In this document: positions 12,201 to 27,249 of the stretch, one piece after another
How positions within the stretch are numbered: position 1 is the stretch's first letter
Layout: each line of letters begins with the position of its first letter
From: Bimastos eiseni
Lineage: Eukaryota; Annelida; Clitellata; Crassiclitellata; Lumbricidae
Length of the DNA stretch: 64,000 nucleotides
Assembly: GCA_959347315.1 (NCBI GenBank)
Contig: OY365813.1
Span: forward strand, 14,130,016 to 14,194,015
Direction of reading: 5' to 3'
The notes under the pieces: generated by a model
Database searches by the model: none
What the model saw: the letters and a program-made list of their open reading frames with translations, nothing else
What the model was told of the DNA's origin: nothing
Program-made: the position numbers and the translations under genes

Positions 12201-15200
12201 TTCGTTATTGTATACGGCAGCTGATATTTTATCCTGTATGTTGAGTAAAGGCATGAAGGTTGAGTGACCAGAGCGAAACCCATACTGAGCAACATATAGA
12301 AGATCTGATTTTGTAATAAAATTATTAAGGCGTTCATGCATTGCTTTTTCGTATAATTTCGAGAATATAGGCAAAACTGAGACTGGTCTATAATTAGAGG
12401 CACTATCTCTTAGGCCTTTCCTAAAAATTGGGACAACTTTCGCAATTTTTAAGGCTTCTGGGAAAGTGCCCGATTTAAATGAACAATTGATAAGTTCTGC
12501 CAAAATGGGAGTTATGACAGATAGGCTTGTAATAGCGACAGAGGGATCAATATCATCCACTCCTCTAGATTTGGAAAGTTTGAGACTCTTTCCCAAATGT
12601 ATCAATTCATTCGAGGATGTTTTGGTTAGTCCGAATGATTCATTTCTGAAGGGAGCCATATATTTTTCTATGGGTGAGGTAGATTCAGGGATCAGTGAAG
12701 CCAGTGAGTGCGCTATATTGGCAAAATAATTATTAAATTCTGCAGCAATTTGCGTCGGATCGTTAGTTGATACACCGTCTATTTTTATGGACTTAACATT
12801 TTTATGTTCGGCGTCAACTCCGTTGTTCAGCAGAGATCTGAGAATTTTCCATGTCTTTTTTAAGTCGTGGCTATGCTTACAAAATTCGGTGTTCAAAAAA
12901 TTCCTTTTCGCTAAAAGCCTAATTTTCTTGAAGTTATTTCTATATCTATTATATTTAATCTTATTTGCCTCTGTTGAATGTTTAACACATCTCAATTGCA
13001 ATTTCGATTTGGTGACACAAGACTTTAAAAACCTGGTGTCATCTTTTTTTTGGCAATGCTCTCTTGTTTTCGTTAATCCTTCTGAGAGGAAATGCCCTGT
13101 TATATTCGCTGGTGTAGTTATCCATGAATAAGTTATATGCCTTATCAGAAATGTCTGATATTATTATTGACGATCCTATTATTTTATTCCACATGTTAGT
13201 GAAAATATTGTCTATAAGCGTGGCGGTTGATTCTGTTACACGGGTGGATTTCGTAATCACAAGGAGGAGGTGGTGAGACAGTAGGCAGTTGAAGAATTCT
13301 TCTGTTGGTTTATGTGAGCTACTTTTTAGAAGATCTAGGTTAAAATCTCCAATTAATAGGTGCTCCTTAGATTTACCTTTTATTTTATTTAGAAGTAAAT
13401 CTAGTTCGTTAGAGAAGTCTTGGACTTGCTGGCCGGGCGGTCTCTATTTTACTGCTATCATAGTTGATCCAGTTTTGTGGAGCAGGCGCAAGGTTAAACT
13501 CTCAAAGTTAGTGAATGGGAACTCACTCATTGTGTAGTCCGCAATTTCGTAAGAAATTTCTTATCTAATCAAGAAGCCCACACCACCGCCTCTCCCCTGT
13601 GATCGTGATTTATGCAGAAGTTGATATCCAGGAATTTTTACTAGGTCTGCTTGGCCCTCTTCCAACCAAGTCTCCGTTAAGGCCAGGACTGAGACTGGGA
13701 CAAGCCGCAGAAGGTCTGTGATTTCGTTTATTTTGTTTAACATACTGTGACAATTTAGATGCATGATAGAAAATTGCTCAGACCCTTGATGAAACTCCTG
13801 GGTTAGGGATTGGGGTATACAATAGTTAGGGGTGCAAGGCAGATCTTTGAAAAAGTTGCAGTCAGGGTCTAGATCAGTATTGTTTGCCAGGCAATGGGTC
13901 TCTGACTCTTCATTGAAGAGAGACTGATTCAAATCATTGGAATGGTGTAGTATTGTATCTGCCAGTACATTTAAGCTGGTGCTTGGGGACCGAAGTTCAT
14001 GGTCTATATGCCGGTTATTAGAGAAGGTCTTAATTGAGTGGACCGGTGTTCTATGGTTGGAGCCTAGGATACACATATTTGTATCACAAAGCTGTGGATT
14101 GGTCGTTGTTGCATTTCTGGGAGAGCTTACATCCTAGGTGTTAGAAGTGTGTGAACTAATGATAGCTACTTAACTAAACTAGTAAAAATAGAAAGAAAAT
14201 CAAAATCAATAGTCCTCAATAGGCTTATGAGTACAGCCAGTGCACAGTTAGTGCAGGCCGTCTCAACATATGGTGTAGACATAACTATATTAGGCAGATC
14301 TCAGCTGTGCAGGTCCTGCTCGACATTGCCTGAACATTTCACATGTTTAAACAAGAAATCAAGGGAACAATAGATAGCAAAGTCCACTGCAGTAATAAAA
14401 GCAAAATTCTGGGCACGAAGAGATCAGGCACAACTGGAAAATAGACTCGAGAGTCATTATCACCGTCATCTATAGTTAACCTACACGTCGCCACAATTGA
14501 AATCTACGATCTCCACTATCAGTAGGCTACACGAGGCTCACCGTGCCGACTCGGAGAGATCATATAAAAGCATCAACGTGACATGATCGTAATCGCGACA
14601 TGAGTACTGACCACGAGTTATAGGACTACAACTAAACTCCAGGCAAGAAAAGGTCACAGACATATCACTGGATATTTGAGCACAGTTCTACTCCAGCAGA
14701 TCGAAACTCATGTATAGGTCAAAACAAAACAAGAGCCCGTTTCTGTACTATACATATCACCAGTGGCATCTAACCCCATACCTTACATGGGAGCAAAAGT
14801 TCCCCACTCTTATCGACTTATATATGTTACAGGCAACGCCTGTAACAGGGATTTTGTAAGATGCCTGATTTCTTAGCTTTTAGGCAATATGTAAAATCAC
14901 CCATTTACGGTTAAGATTAGAGTTGTGGTTAGGGCCAGGGTTAGGGTCAGTGTAGGGTTAGGGTTTGTGTAGAGTTAGGGCTTTACAAACTGCCTAGTCT
15001 ACAAAATCCATAGATTCACACATTGCCTGTAATGTCAAGTCACTTAGAACTGTGCTGCAGGTCGTTAAATGGTCTAAAATAAGACACCCCAGTTTATGTG
15101 CAAAAAGAATGTTAAAACCCCAAACTGTGGGAGCTCATTCTCTCCCCCTACAATCCCATCCCATTTGGTAGATGCCACTGCATGTCACAGAGAGCATACT

Positions 15201-18200
15201 CTGTCAATGGAAATCAATACAGTAGCACTCACTCTGAAGAGCCGACCAGATTGCATATTATCTATTTTAAGCTAAACAAGCCCTGGCATGTCAGCTGTGT
15301 TTGGAGGACGAATGAGATAGAATTGTTTGAAGCTTTCATCTTAAAAGGTCATTATAATAATAGTATTTTTTTTCAAACTAAAAACAACATAGTATGCTTA
15401 CAAGTACAGTATGAACGAATAAGACACGTTATTACAGGAGTCGAATTTAACTGTCATCAGCCATGCATGGCGCCCATTACGTTATACATATAATTTAACC
15501 AACGTCAACGATTAATTGACTAGTCAACCATACGAGAATCAAACTAGGTTACTCAATTCTGTGCAACGGCGTATTATCCATTACTCTATGGAATCTCGTA
15601 CAATTTCAATGAATTTTTTTAGAAGACAAATCGAGAAAGACTCACCTGCCACATGATCACCAGAATTGAAACGGCCACAACTCTCATATACGTCGAATTC
15701 GGATCCAGCCATCGTATATGGGTCCAACTAAAAATCAAATTATACGTCTTACATATAAAAAAAACTGATGCATGCAACAGTCTTTTCTAAGCTGACAAGT
15801 GGAAATGACAGCCTGACCTATAAGTGACCAATTTGAAGGACTGTGTAAGTCAAGTCACTGACAATGTTGGAAGAACCAAGTACAGTGCAAGTAGGTCGAG
15901 TCACTGACAGTATTTCTTCAAGAGTACTGTGCTGTTTACCTTGCAGGTGTAAACTGTAGTAAGGCTCGTCGAATTTTGCCGGTTGTTGAGTCAATATCTC
16001 TGAAATAATAATGAAAATAATACAATAATAATATTAATAATAATAATAATGAAAATAATACACTTACATGATTGTGATAGATATATTGCCTCTATATGCC
16101 ACCATATCTGAGGCTTTTCTCTAGAATCAGCCTTCCATTACATATACCTACTCAACGTCATTTCATTAAACTTGACAAGCGCTTGAATGGAACCTTATTT
16201 AGATCAGTAAGATAGTCATTTGTGGAGTATGTTTGATGCTTAATGCAAGACATTCCAGTGTGTCTTAACACACATACACACATTAAATAAAAGCATCATC
16301 TGCCAACTTGCCAGCACACCTACTTTGAGCCCATATTGGTCCCATAAAATGCCTATGGATATGAGGGCAGGAAAGCTTCAATGTTGAAAAAATATATTCA
16401 GTTCCAGATCAGTATTCAACCAACAGGCCACGAATAGTACAGTAACTAAAAATCTATAGTGATCATTGTAGCATATCATAAGTAAATACAAGATATATGT
16501 ATAGCTTAATTGTGCTGCTCTTCAAGATGCTTTGACTAGAATCATAATTTGAAATTTGCTGTTTCTCCACACTATAGAGAAGAAACCAAATGAAACCGCT
16601 TTTATTATAGCTGTTCAAACAACCTAAATTTACAATGACAAATACTGGTTCAATTCAAACTGATGTGGTGCACAAGAAGGCTTGTCTTATTTGAATGACC
16701 AATGTTCTGTGTTTAATAATCACTTGATCAATTTGATTATAATTATCATCACCCTCAAGTCACTTGAGTTGAATAGGCAGTTCATGCATTCATTAATTTA
16801 TTTAAAGCACTTACATGGCGCCTCTCAATGATAGCTATACAGGGTTGCTCCCGGGCCAATCTCAGAGGAGAAGAACATGACAGAAGATGAACCTACATTC
16901 GAACACTTAAGACGGTTGGATGATGCGGGCCTTTTTATAACCTAGATCCCGTGCTGCACCGGTTCCTACCTACAATAAAGGCGACGTCCTACTCCCTATG
17001 CCCACGACCGCATGATCGCGTTATTCCACAGGTAGACAATCTAGCACATAAATACTTTTTAGTCAGAATGCTGTACCTTTAAATCCACTGTACACCAGAG
17101 TGTGGATATGCAGACTTTGGTTCAATAAATAATATAATTACTTACTTATATAAGTCTATTAAAGAAAACAAAAACTGGTGACAGCCCTAGAGACAAATAA
17201 CTCAGAACATTCCAGCTAGAAGCAGAGGCGGTGATATAGCTTGACAGGTGGAGGTGGGAAGAACACCCAATGAGAGGAGTAGAAAATGTGGGGTGGACAC
17301 ATGTATAAACTGTCCCCTCTCTGTAAAAGGTGGGGGGATATTGTCCCCCTCGGCCCCTCCCGGGATCGCTCCATCTGGCTAGAAGCTCCACCTCATGGAA
17401 AGGCTACGAAGGTGAAATCGAAGACTACCCACTTGATGCTTTCCCATCGATAGTTACGCATCTCCAGCTTGCGACAGATGTACATGCCGAGCCAGATGCC
17501 GAGCCCGTTGCAGAGCAGAACATCGAGCACGAGAGCGTCCCACCAACACTCAGCAAAGTTGGGCAACAGGTGAGCAAACGCCATCTACAGGGCAATCACA
17601 GTTTAACACACCTGTAGCACGTAATGGCATAAATGACACAGGCAATTTGTAAAATCCCATATATAGGGTTAGGGTTAGGGTATGGGTTATAGTAGGGTTA
17701 AGCTTAGTGTAGGACTAGGGTTTTACAAATAGCCTAGGCATTTTACAAAATCCATTGTTTCACACATTGCCTGTAGTATATATACATTCTTCTAATACAG
17801 TGATTAAAATATACATCCAGAAATGACAACTAAAAACTCATCTCAATCTGTAATATCACAGACATGTAATGTTAGGTCAGAGGTGTCAAGGAGCCGGCCT
17901 GCAGACGATATATTTCTGACCAGCAGAGCCTTGTCTAAAGACAACAAAATTTAGAATAAAAGGCCTAATTCGTCATTTTAAGGCTTTATGAGCTCTCTGT
18001 GATGTTTGTAATTGATAATGCATATCAGAATCACATTTTCGAAATGTAATTGAACTGTTTGTATGGCCCCCTCTGAGATCCCTAACCAATGTTCCTCATG
18101 CACCTTTGGCACTCTTGCCCAGCATTTGCTGAAAAATATTGCTACTGGCCTGCCATTACAAAAATGTTTGACACTCCTGAATCAGGCATTAGAATCAACT

Positions 18201-21200
18201 CATATGTAGTTGACTAGCATGTAGCCATGAATGACGAACGACCAACGCTTCATGCACTATAACCATGCTATAAAACTCACAACATTACAATACATTACAA
18301 CTCTCAGGTCATAAGAGGCTTTTGTATCGATAGTCTGAAGGTTCGATAGTCCGAAGGTTCCATAGTCCAAAGGTTCCATAGTAGGAAGATTCGATAGTCC
18401 GAAGGTTCGATAGTCCGAAGGTTCGATAATCTGAAAGAAAATTTCTTGTCCAAGTTTTCTTCGGATTATCAAACCTTCGGACTATTAAACCTTAGGACTA
18501 TCGACCTTCGCTCTATCGAACCTTCAGATTATCAAGCGGACACCCATATGAGTCTGTAGCCTACTTCATTCGTTCATTCATTCATTTGTTAATTTATCCA
18601 GAGCACTCATATGGCGCCTCTCAAAAACAGCTCTCCGATGTGAACTAATCGTTCAAAAACTCAAAATACACACTTCATACACCAGTCAAACCAAGACTCA
18701 AGAGTACACTTGATAATGTCAAGTGGACGTTTTATGTCATAAAACAAATCGTTTTGGACCCAATGTTAGAACAGCATTCTTCAAGTACAGAGGGAACATC
18801 GTTCAGCACGAATCCAACCATTGAGTCACTTGGACAGTTATTCACATCCATATTTTTCAAATATTTCTACACAGAGATTCATTATTTACACATACATCCT
18901 CACGTTATTTATTTAATTTAAAGCACTTAATGTGCATATAAAACTCGATCCTAAGCTGTAGGTGTATGTTGTCTAGTACCCAAGTAAATGTCAGAGACCA
19001 GGGTGGGCTGTAGAGCAATGGAGAACACAATGGGGTACTGAACTGAGGAACTGCGTTCGAAATACGTATCCCCGTAAGGTTGACTAATCCTTCCTTCGTT
19101 AGACAGTGGGCAATGGCGTTTGCTAAAATGAGATGTATGATGCAATGAGTGCATTGCATGGCAGCCGACGGTTAAATTCGACTCCTGTGATAACTTGTCG
19201 TCATTCGTTCATACTGTGCTTGTAATCATACTGTGGTTTGTCAGTTTGAAAGAAAACAAATATAAAAAATTCAGTGGTCAGAGTAAAGGAGTTTTCACAC
19301 TGATTTATGAAGCACAGTTAGGTGTTGAGTCGCCCCTTTTGTGGTAGATGATTAAAAAAAATGTTGAGCAAAGCGGATGAGGCTGAAAATGTGTGACTCT
19401 ACATTTGTCCCAAACCTATGATCTATCAGAATATTAGTATCACAAGAAAACAGTCGAGGAGGGTGAAAGGAGTTAACAATATAATCTTATGATATTGCAT
19501 TTGTATAAGAAAACTTGCCTCTTACAGTTAGTGCAATTCAGCACGGGAGATCCCAAATGGAAAAAAAAGCCTTTAAGCAATAAACAGGAATAGAAGCCTA
19601 TGCCACAGCAGTTCAGTTACTATAACAATTGCAATTGTAATAGTGACTGAACATTTTTAAAGCACCACTGAAAATCCAAGTCGGCAGCTAGGTGGTAACT
19701 AGGAAGGTCTTCAAGTGCCTCCAAAACTAACCAGAGGAAAGAACTAGCAGCCCCACCCGATGGGGGTGAGGGAGACTGTTCCAATTGGAGGGACCCACAT
19801 AAGCAAAGCTCCTTGTATATACCAGCCATAATCCAAGGTTAATATCTCACATTATGATGGAAGGATATTACTATGGGTCTTGAAGGTCAAGTACCTGTGC
19901 AACCTTAACCCAAATACATGATAAAAACAGAGAGAGTTACACATGCATACCCCTTATACTTGCATGTATGTTGACACTGATTGTAGCATATTTTGCCTCC
20001 TCTTTAAACACTTAAACAATGATAGTGTACTAAACACAACTGGGAAAACAAAGAGGATGCACTAAAAGCAACTGGGAAAACAGCACAGAATATGCCACAG
20101 TAAATGATGTCAAAAGTCATAAAAAGCAACACATCAATTAACAAGTAAAAACTCATCAGCTCTGGGATCAATTAATGAGGTGATGCTGTCGATGATTATC
20201 ATTGCCATATCTTCCTCATCAGCACCAGTTCCACAAACACGCAAGCACCATGCACACCCACACACATCCACACCCAAAACACACACCCACCCACACCCAA
20301 AACACACCCACACCCAAAACACACACATGCGTGTGCACACACACACACCCTCTGCAGCTCTGCTCCACCACCATTCTCCATCACTACAACCAAAATATTT
20401 TTCCTCACAATAAGGGCCATATTAGCTGCAGAGGACAAGGCTGGCTCAATCATTCCAAAAGCCACTACCGACCTCTGACACCTCCCACATGACGCTGATT
20501 GTCCAGCAGATCCCGTAATGCCTGACCAGCAGTGCCTTCATGACCCAGCCGCAGAAATGACCCACGGCAAAGACGTCCATGTGAGACCAGAGCCGGGAAG
20601 CGGTCACCTGCGAACAGTTGACCGCATATTCCTGAAAAGTACACACACAAAAACAAAGGTATGAAGAAATTGCAAATTAGCGTGTTCGTGTAAAGATTCT
20701 TAAAGCAAGTTTCTGTCAGTAATCATTTGAAATTACTTTACTTTACAACTTAACAAAATTACTTTGCAACTTTAGAGCAGATTACTGGGACTTTAAATCA
20801 AAGGTTGCAAAAAATGTAATGTAATCTATGTAATGTAATCGAAAATTTTTATATAGTGCCACTTAAAGATACCTATTCAGTGCTGGCCTATGTGATGTTA
20901 ACTGTCATTTTATACAGATAATTTACACCAGTTAGCAAAACAATGAACAGTAAGCTGAAAATAGTTGCCAGTGATGGGCCCACGCACCAACCAACGGATT
21001 CTCATCAACAGCTGACGTGAATGTTCAGAGTCTCTGAGCCAAGTTGAAGAGCAACAACCAGGAAACAAGAAAATAGACCAGATAGTAACCGCTCGTTAGA
21101 CAGCTTAGCAAAATGTCAGTTTCACTACGATCGTAAATACACAGGGCAGTTTCGATTTTGCATTCAGTGAATATATGTATATCTCAGCCTCGTTTATTAC

Positions 21201-21652
21201 AAAACTAAATTCATCCACATGTCATGTTAACTCAGTTAGTTAATTAGATTTTGGGGACATAAATTTGAACTATTAATAATTTCGCCGACATTTTAGAGTT
21301 TCAAATATATTGATTAACCCCTTTAGCGTCCAGTAAAATCTTTAAAACCTACCCTTATACGGCAAGCAAATTTTATGTCTGCATATCTATGTATGTATGT
21401 ATGTATATATATGTATGCATGCATGTATGCATGCATATATGTATGTATGAATGCATATATGTATATATTTATGTTTATATGTATATATGAATGTATATAT
21501 GTATGTATATATGAATATATGTACGTATATATGTATATATGTATGTATATATGTACATATATATGTATATATGCATGTATATATGTGTGTATGTATGTAT
21601 GTATGTATATATAAAATCCAAGTATATATGCATATATGTATATGTATATATG

Positions 21653-21683
<31 letters not shown>

Positions 21684-21872
21684 GTATACGTATGTGTATA
21701 GATATGTATATATACGTATATATGTATGTATATATGCATATATGTATATATATGTATAAATGTGTATATATATAAGTATATGTATGTATATATATATGTA
21801 GTTTATGTATATATATATATATGTATATAATTTATGTAGGCCCATACATATATATACATGTATATGTGTATG

Positions 21873-21903
<31 letters not shown>

Positions 21904-22428
21904 ATGTATGAAATTGTATATATATGTATGTATATGTATGCAATTGTATATATATATGTATGCATATATATGTATATGTATGTATTTGTATATATATGTA
22001 TGTATATGTGTGTGAATGTATGTATGTGTGTATGTACGTATATATGTATGTATGTATGTATGGGTATGTATGCATCTATATGTATGTTTACTTATGTATA
22101 CGTATATATGTATGCATGTATATATGTATGTGTGTATGTCTGTATGTATGCATAATCAATTAGACGATTATAATCGGGTTTGCCGCTAAAGGGGTTAACA
22201 TGCAGAATTTTGAGAACATGAGTTGCAATGCAATTTTCAATTGCTAAATGGTGTTTCTATTATGAATATTCATTTTGAACAAGTTACAACATCAATTTCA
22301 ATTGCATAATAGTCCTATAACAATGGCCTATAAATAACCTCCAACAAATACAACCATGGCTGTTGGTTGGCATTGGACAAATACTTTGATAGGTCCTTAA
22401 AATATGCTATACATGATGCCACATACCA

Positions 22429-22494
<66 letters not shown>

Positions 22495-25400
22495 ACAGCC
22501 TCCTCATACCATCCCACATGACAGTTCCACCCCGGAATCAGCTGCTACGAACCTTCTCATCCGGCTTGGAGTCTCGGAGATCAGGATAAAGCCAGTACAT
22601 GACCTCTTTGACATCGGAGTACTTCTGGTAGATTGCAAATACGAGACAGAGGAAGTAGATGAGGCTGATACCTAACATAAAAACAGGAAGCTTTGTATCA
22701 TCCATACCCATGTTGCAACCTAAAGTTTAGGTGTCTGACTCTGGCACGTAGACTGAACTAAACTTAAATTAAGTTGCAAATTGTCAGCTTGATTAGAATT
22801 AAACAAATATTGAAACGAATAAAAGCCATATCGTATGTACCATTGTACATGTGTGCATGCATTTACGAATGCACATACGTACCTGAGTGCACATATGTAC
22901 CTGTACTACCATCATGATCATCATCACCAGTTCCTGATGCCAGCCATTTGGCGGCGATGGGTACGAATAAATGACATCCATTCGGTCACTTGTCATGTTC
23001 ACAGCTCACCTCAGTGTTAGTCCAAGTGATGTTAATAATAATAATAATAATCATAATAATAATCATAATAATAATCATAATAATAATAATGATAATAATA
23101 ATAATGATAATAATAATAATAATTGAATAATACGCTTTGGTGGCTTTGAAGGCAGTCGACGGATTTATCTATCCTAGAATTATACAGTTTTTTGAAGTAG
23201 TGAGAGTTCGTCAGCGCACGATTGTTATAAAATTACGCTTCAATTGAGGCCAGGATAAGAGATTTTTATATATTATCTAATAATATTAAAGAGATTTTTC
23301 AGGATTTTATATCAAAATGTGTAACCTATGCAAATGGTAACCAGAATTTAACTCCATAATATTCACCGTTGAGCAGTTATAACATCCCACGACGTCATAA
23401 TACGTATTGCTATGGCAACACAGTAGAGACGTTCATTTTTTAACATTTGAAACCGAATTTGTATACATCTGGTTCCGTTCAACCCACTTCATGTATCTTA
23501 ATTCCCCTTCTCTTATCCATGTATCTTAACAACAAAGACCCGTCAGGACCCTCTCCGAGTCGGAAGACCATATCACGCAGCTGAATGGCTTCTTCATACA
23601 ACAAACAACCCCAGATCGTTGACTCACAAGAGGGACCAAGGCCCAAACGAAAGGGGATTTGCAAAGCATGCCACAGCGAATGGAAACTGCACAACAAGAA
23701 TGGCCTCGTGCACAGACATGGACCCAGAGACAACCCGTGCCCAGGTTCTCACAAACCACCAATAGGTCCCTATGTCCCGACAGATGAACCTCCCGATACA
23801 AGGACACAACAGCCAGCAACATCTCTGGGTACAAATGAGATAAATGTAGTCAATTCCATTCCTCATCCATGCTTGACTGCCAGTCTGATGAAACACATAC
23901 CCAAAGCAGCCAGACCAGGTTTGAGCGCCTTGTTAACCACAATTATAGGACGAATTCTCCGAGATCCATGCTCATTGGCCCAATGGAGGCAGCTTTTCGC
24001 CTTTGGTGCACTGACATTAGCCAAGCCTACAAGAGGAGGCAGACGCCATAACATGACTATAAAAAACAAACAAAGATCTAGCGATTTCCTGGCCAGAAGC
24101 TCCAAGGACATTGACTGGTTCTTTATCGGACAAGAGGGATCAGAACACAGAAAGAAAGAAGGAAAGTAAGTGGAACAAACGAGGGCCTCGGCCGTGGCCT
24201 CTAAATTGGAAGATGGGAATATCCGAGCCGCAGCTAGGATTCTGAGCTCGGACGACCAGCCAATCCCAATTAACGAGACCACATGGAAGGAGCTCAAAAC
24301 AAAACATCCGCCAGCACCTCAGAGCCAGGAGCCAGTGCCCGGGCCACCGGATGCCGCCCCGCTTCAGATGACCGAGGAGAACGTAATCAGATGCATTCAC
24401 AACTTCCCGGCGGTATCAGCCGGTGGGCCAGACGGCTTGCACCCCCAGCACATCCTAGAGTTAGTCAGCCAACTAGACTCGGGCCCAACTCTGCTAGCCG
24501 CCATTACGGCTCTGGTAAACTTGCTTCTCGCAGGAGAATGCCCTTCTGGGATTCGAGCAACCCTTTTCGGTGGAACTCTCTTCGCCCTTAGGAAAAGCAC
24601 TGGAGGTCTGAGGCCCATTGTCATTGGTTACTACTGGCGCAGACTGACAGCCAAATGTGCCAGCTCTTATGCGGCACCTAAAGTTGCTGAATACCTCTCT
24701 CCCAGACAAGTCGGAGTTGGTGTACCAAGAGGATGTGAAGCAGCAGTACACGCAACAAGACGATTTTTGAACAGTTTAGACAACGAAACAATCATAGCCA
24801 AAATAGATTTCTCCAACGCATTCAACAGCCTATACAGACTTGAAATGTTGACAGCATTATATAACATTCTTCCTGAACTGGCACCTTTTTGCAATCTAGC
24901 TTACTTGGAACACTCACATCTTAAATACGGTCGATACTGTGTCTTGTCCCAAGTGGGGCCCCAACAAGGTGACCCTTTGGGTCCCTTACTCTTCTGTCTA
25001 CCTCTACAGCCCATCCTCATCCAAATGAAATCGCCGCTCACAGTAGGTTTTCTGGACGACCTAACACTAGGTGGCAGAGCGGAAGAGGTTGCGGAAGATA
25101 TAAACAGACTCGAAACCGAATGCGAAAAACTTGGCCTTTTCCTAAATCGAAAAAAATGCGAGATCATTTCGACTTCTGCAGATATCCAGAGAGACTTCGA
25201 ACCATTAACACAGTTCAGATGGACTAACCCTTCAGAGGCCACACTCCTAGGCGCACCTCTGTCAACGGATACGGCCTTGACGAACACTTTGAATGCGCGC
25301 ACAGTGGAGCTAATGCGCATGATGGAAAAACTACCGTCCATTGCCACACACGACGCCCTCATCTTGCTCCGATACTCGCTGAGTGCCATCCGACTACTAT

Positions 25401-26597
25401 ATACCCTCAGAAGCTGCCCATGTGAAGGCCACAAAGGACTGGAGGAGTATGACAAGGCCTTGAGGGTGGGTCTCGCTGAGGTGCTCAATCTTGTTCTCAC
25501 CGACGAGGGATGGCTCCAAGCCACCCTGCCCATCAAAAGAGGAGGACTGGGCATCCGATCAGTGGTTTCGCTGGCACTTCCAGCCTTCTTGGCATCGGCC
25601 GCAGCCACTGATATACTCCAGACAAGGATTCTGCGAGGAAAGCCTAAAAAGGACCCTGTCCTGGAGATCCTTCAGGCCAAATGGAGGGAAACCAGCGGAG
25701 TACCAGAGCCGGAAGAAGCTTGGGCTCACAAACAATCGAGATGGGACAACCCTTTGATCGAGTTCGGAGTGGCAGACCTCGCCTCCAGAATGCCTGATTC
25801 CCAGAATCAGGCACGTCTTAGAGCAGTGGCAGCCCCACACGCAGGCGACTGGCTCTTAGCCCTACCGATTACAAACTGCGGGCTGAGACTTGACGATGAG
25901 TCCCTGAGGGTGGCGGTGGGTTACAGACTGGGGTTACCTGTCTGTTACCTCATTACTGCCCATGCGGTGCCCTGGTCGAGAGAAACGGATATCACGGTCT
26001 CTCATGTGGCCTGGGCCTGGGACGCTGGCCCAGACATGCGGCCCTGAACGACCTTATTTGTAGAAGTTTAATTCGTGCAGGGATCCACACTGTCAAAGAG
26101 CCGGTGGGATTGACCCGATCTGATGGTAAAAGACCAGACGGTCTCACTCATATACCATGGCGGGCGGTGTTTGATATGGGACGCGACAGCCTCAGATACA
26201 ATGGCAACGTCGTATCTGCCAGAAACATCACAAAGAGCGGGCGCTGCTGCCGAGAGGGCGGCGAACCTCAAAACTCAGAAATACGCCGAGCTTGCCTCCA
26301 CGTACGTCTTCACACCGGTGGCATTCGAAACCTTTGGCCCCATAAATTCCGAAGGTCAAAGCTTCCTTTCAGAACTGGTACACAGACTGAGGGCCGTCAC
26401 TGGGGAGCAGAGGGAGACGACTTTTCTCTACCAGCGCATCTCGATGATTATTCAACGCTACAACGCAGTTGCTTTCAAGGGAACTTTCGCTGCTCAGAAG
26501 TCCAACGAGCAGGGCTACTCCGGACGACATCACCATTAAATAGATGAAATTAACTCACAATATTATATTTTAAAAAATAATAATAATAATAATGATA

Positions 26598-26632
<35 letters not shown>

Positions 26633-27206
26633 AACAATAATAATAATAATAATAAAAACGTAAGTATATTATTTATTGAACCAACTCCATATCCGCACTC
26701 TGGTGTACAATACATTTAAAAGTACAGTATTTTATTAAACAATTGAAAAAGTTTTTTTGATAGACTGTCAGCAACATTCATGCGGTTCTGGGAATTAGGA
26801 GATAGTCTTTTAAATAGCAATACATTCAATACAACATTCTCATTAAAAAGGATTTTCCCGCTAGATTGTCTGCCTGAGGAATTTCACGGTCATGTAGGCG
26901 TGGATGTAGGAAGTGAAAAGTTGCCTCTATTGGAGGAAGGAACCGGTGCAGCACGTGACTTGGGTTCTCCAGTATCACTTTGAATAGACCCTTATCGGTC
27001 AACCCTATTATTAAATAAATTGTCACTATTACTATTATCATTATTATTAATAATAATAATAATAATAAATTAATAATAACCGTTGATCTAGAAATTTGCA
27101 TGAGAACGTTGGGGAAAAGAAATACCTCAGGACAAAAAAAATAAATAATAATAACAATAATAACAATAACAACAATAACAATAATAATAATATAATATTT
27201 AAAAAA

Positions 27207-27249
<43 letters not shown>

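Noticed and set aside
21323..22163. Many long ORFs of Tyr/Ile/His/Met on both strands
   Set aside because: Pure translation of the TATG/TATATG repeat inside the piggyBac-like MITE.
23863..25840. Minus-strand ORFs of 235, 144 and 93 aa over retroelement copy A
   Set aside because: Antisense shadows of the plus-strand RT coding frame with no family resemblance.
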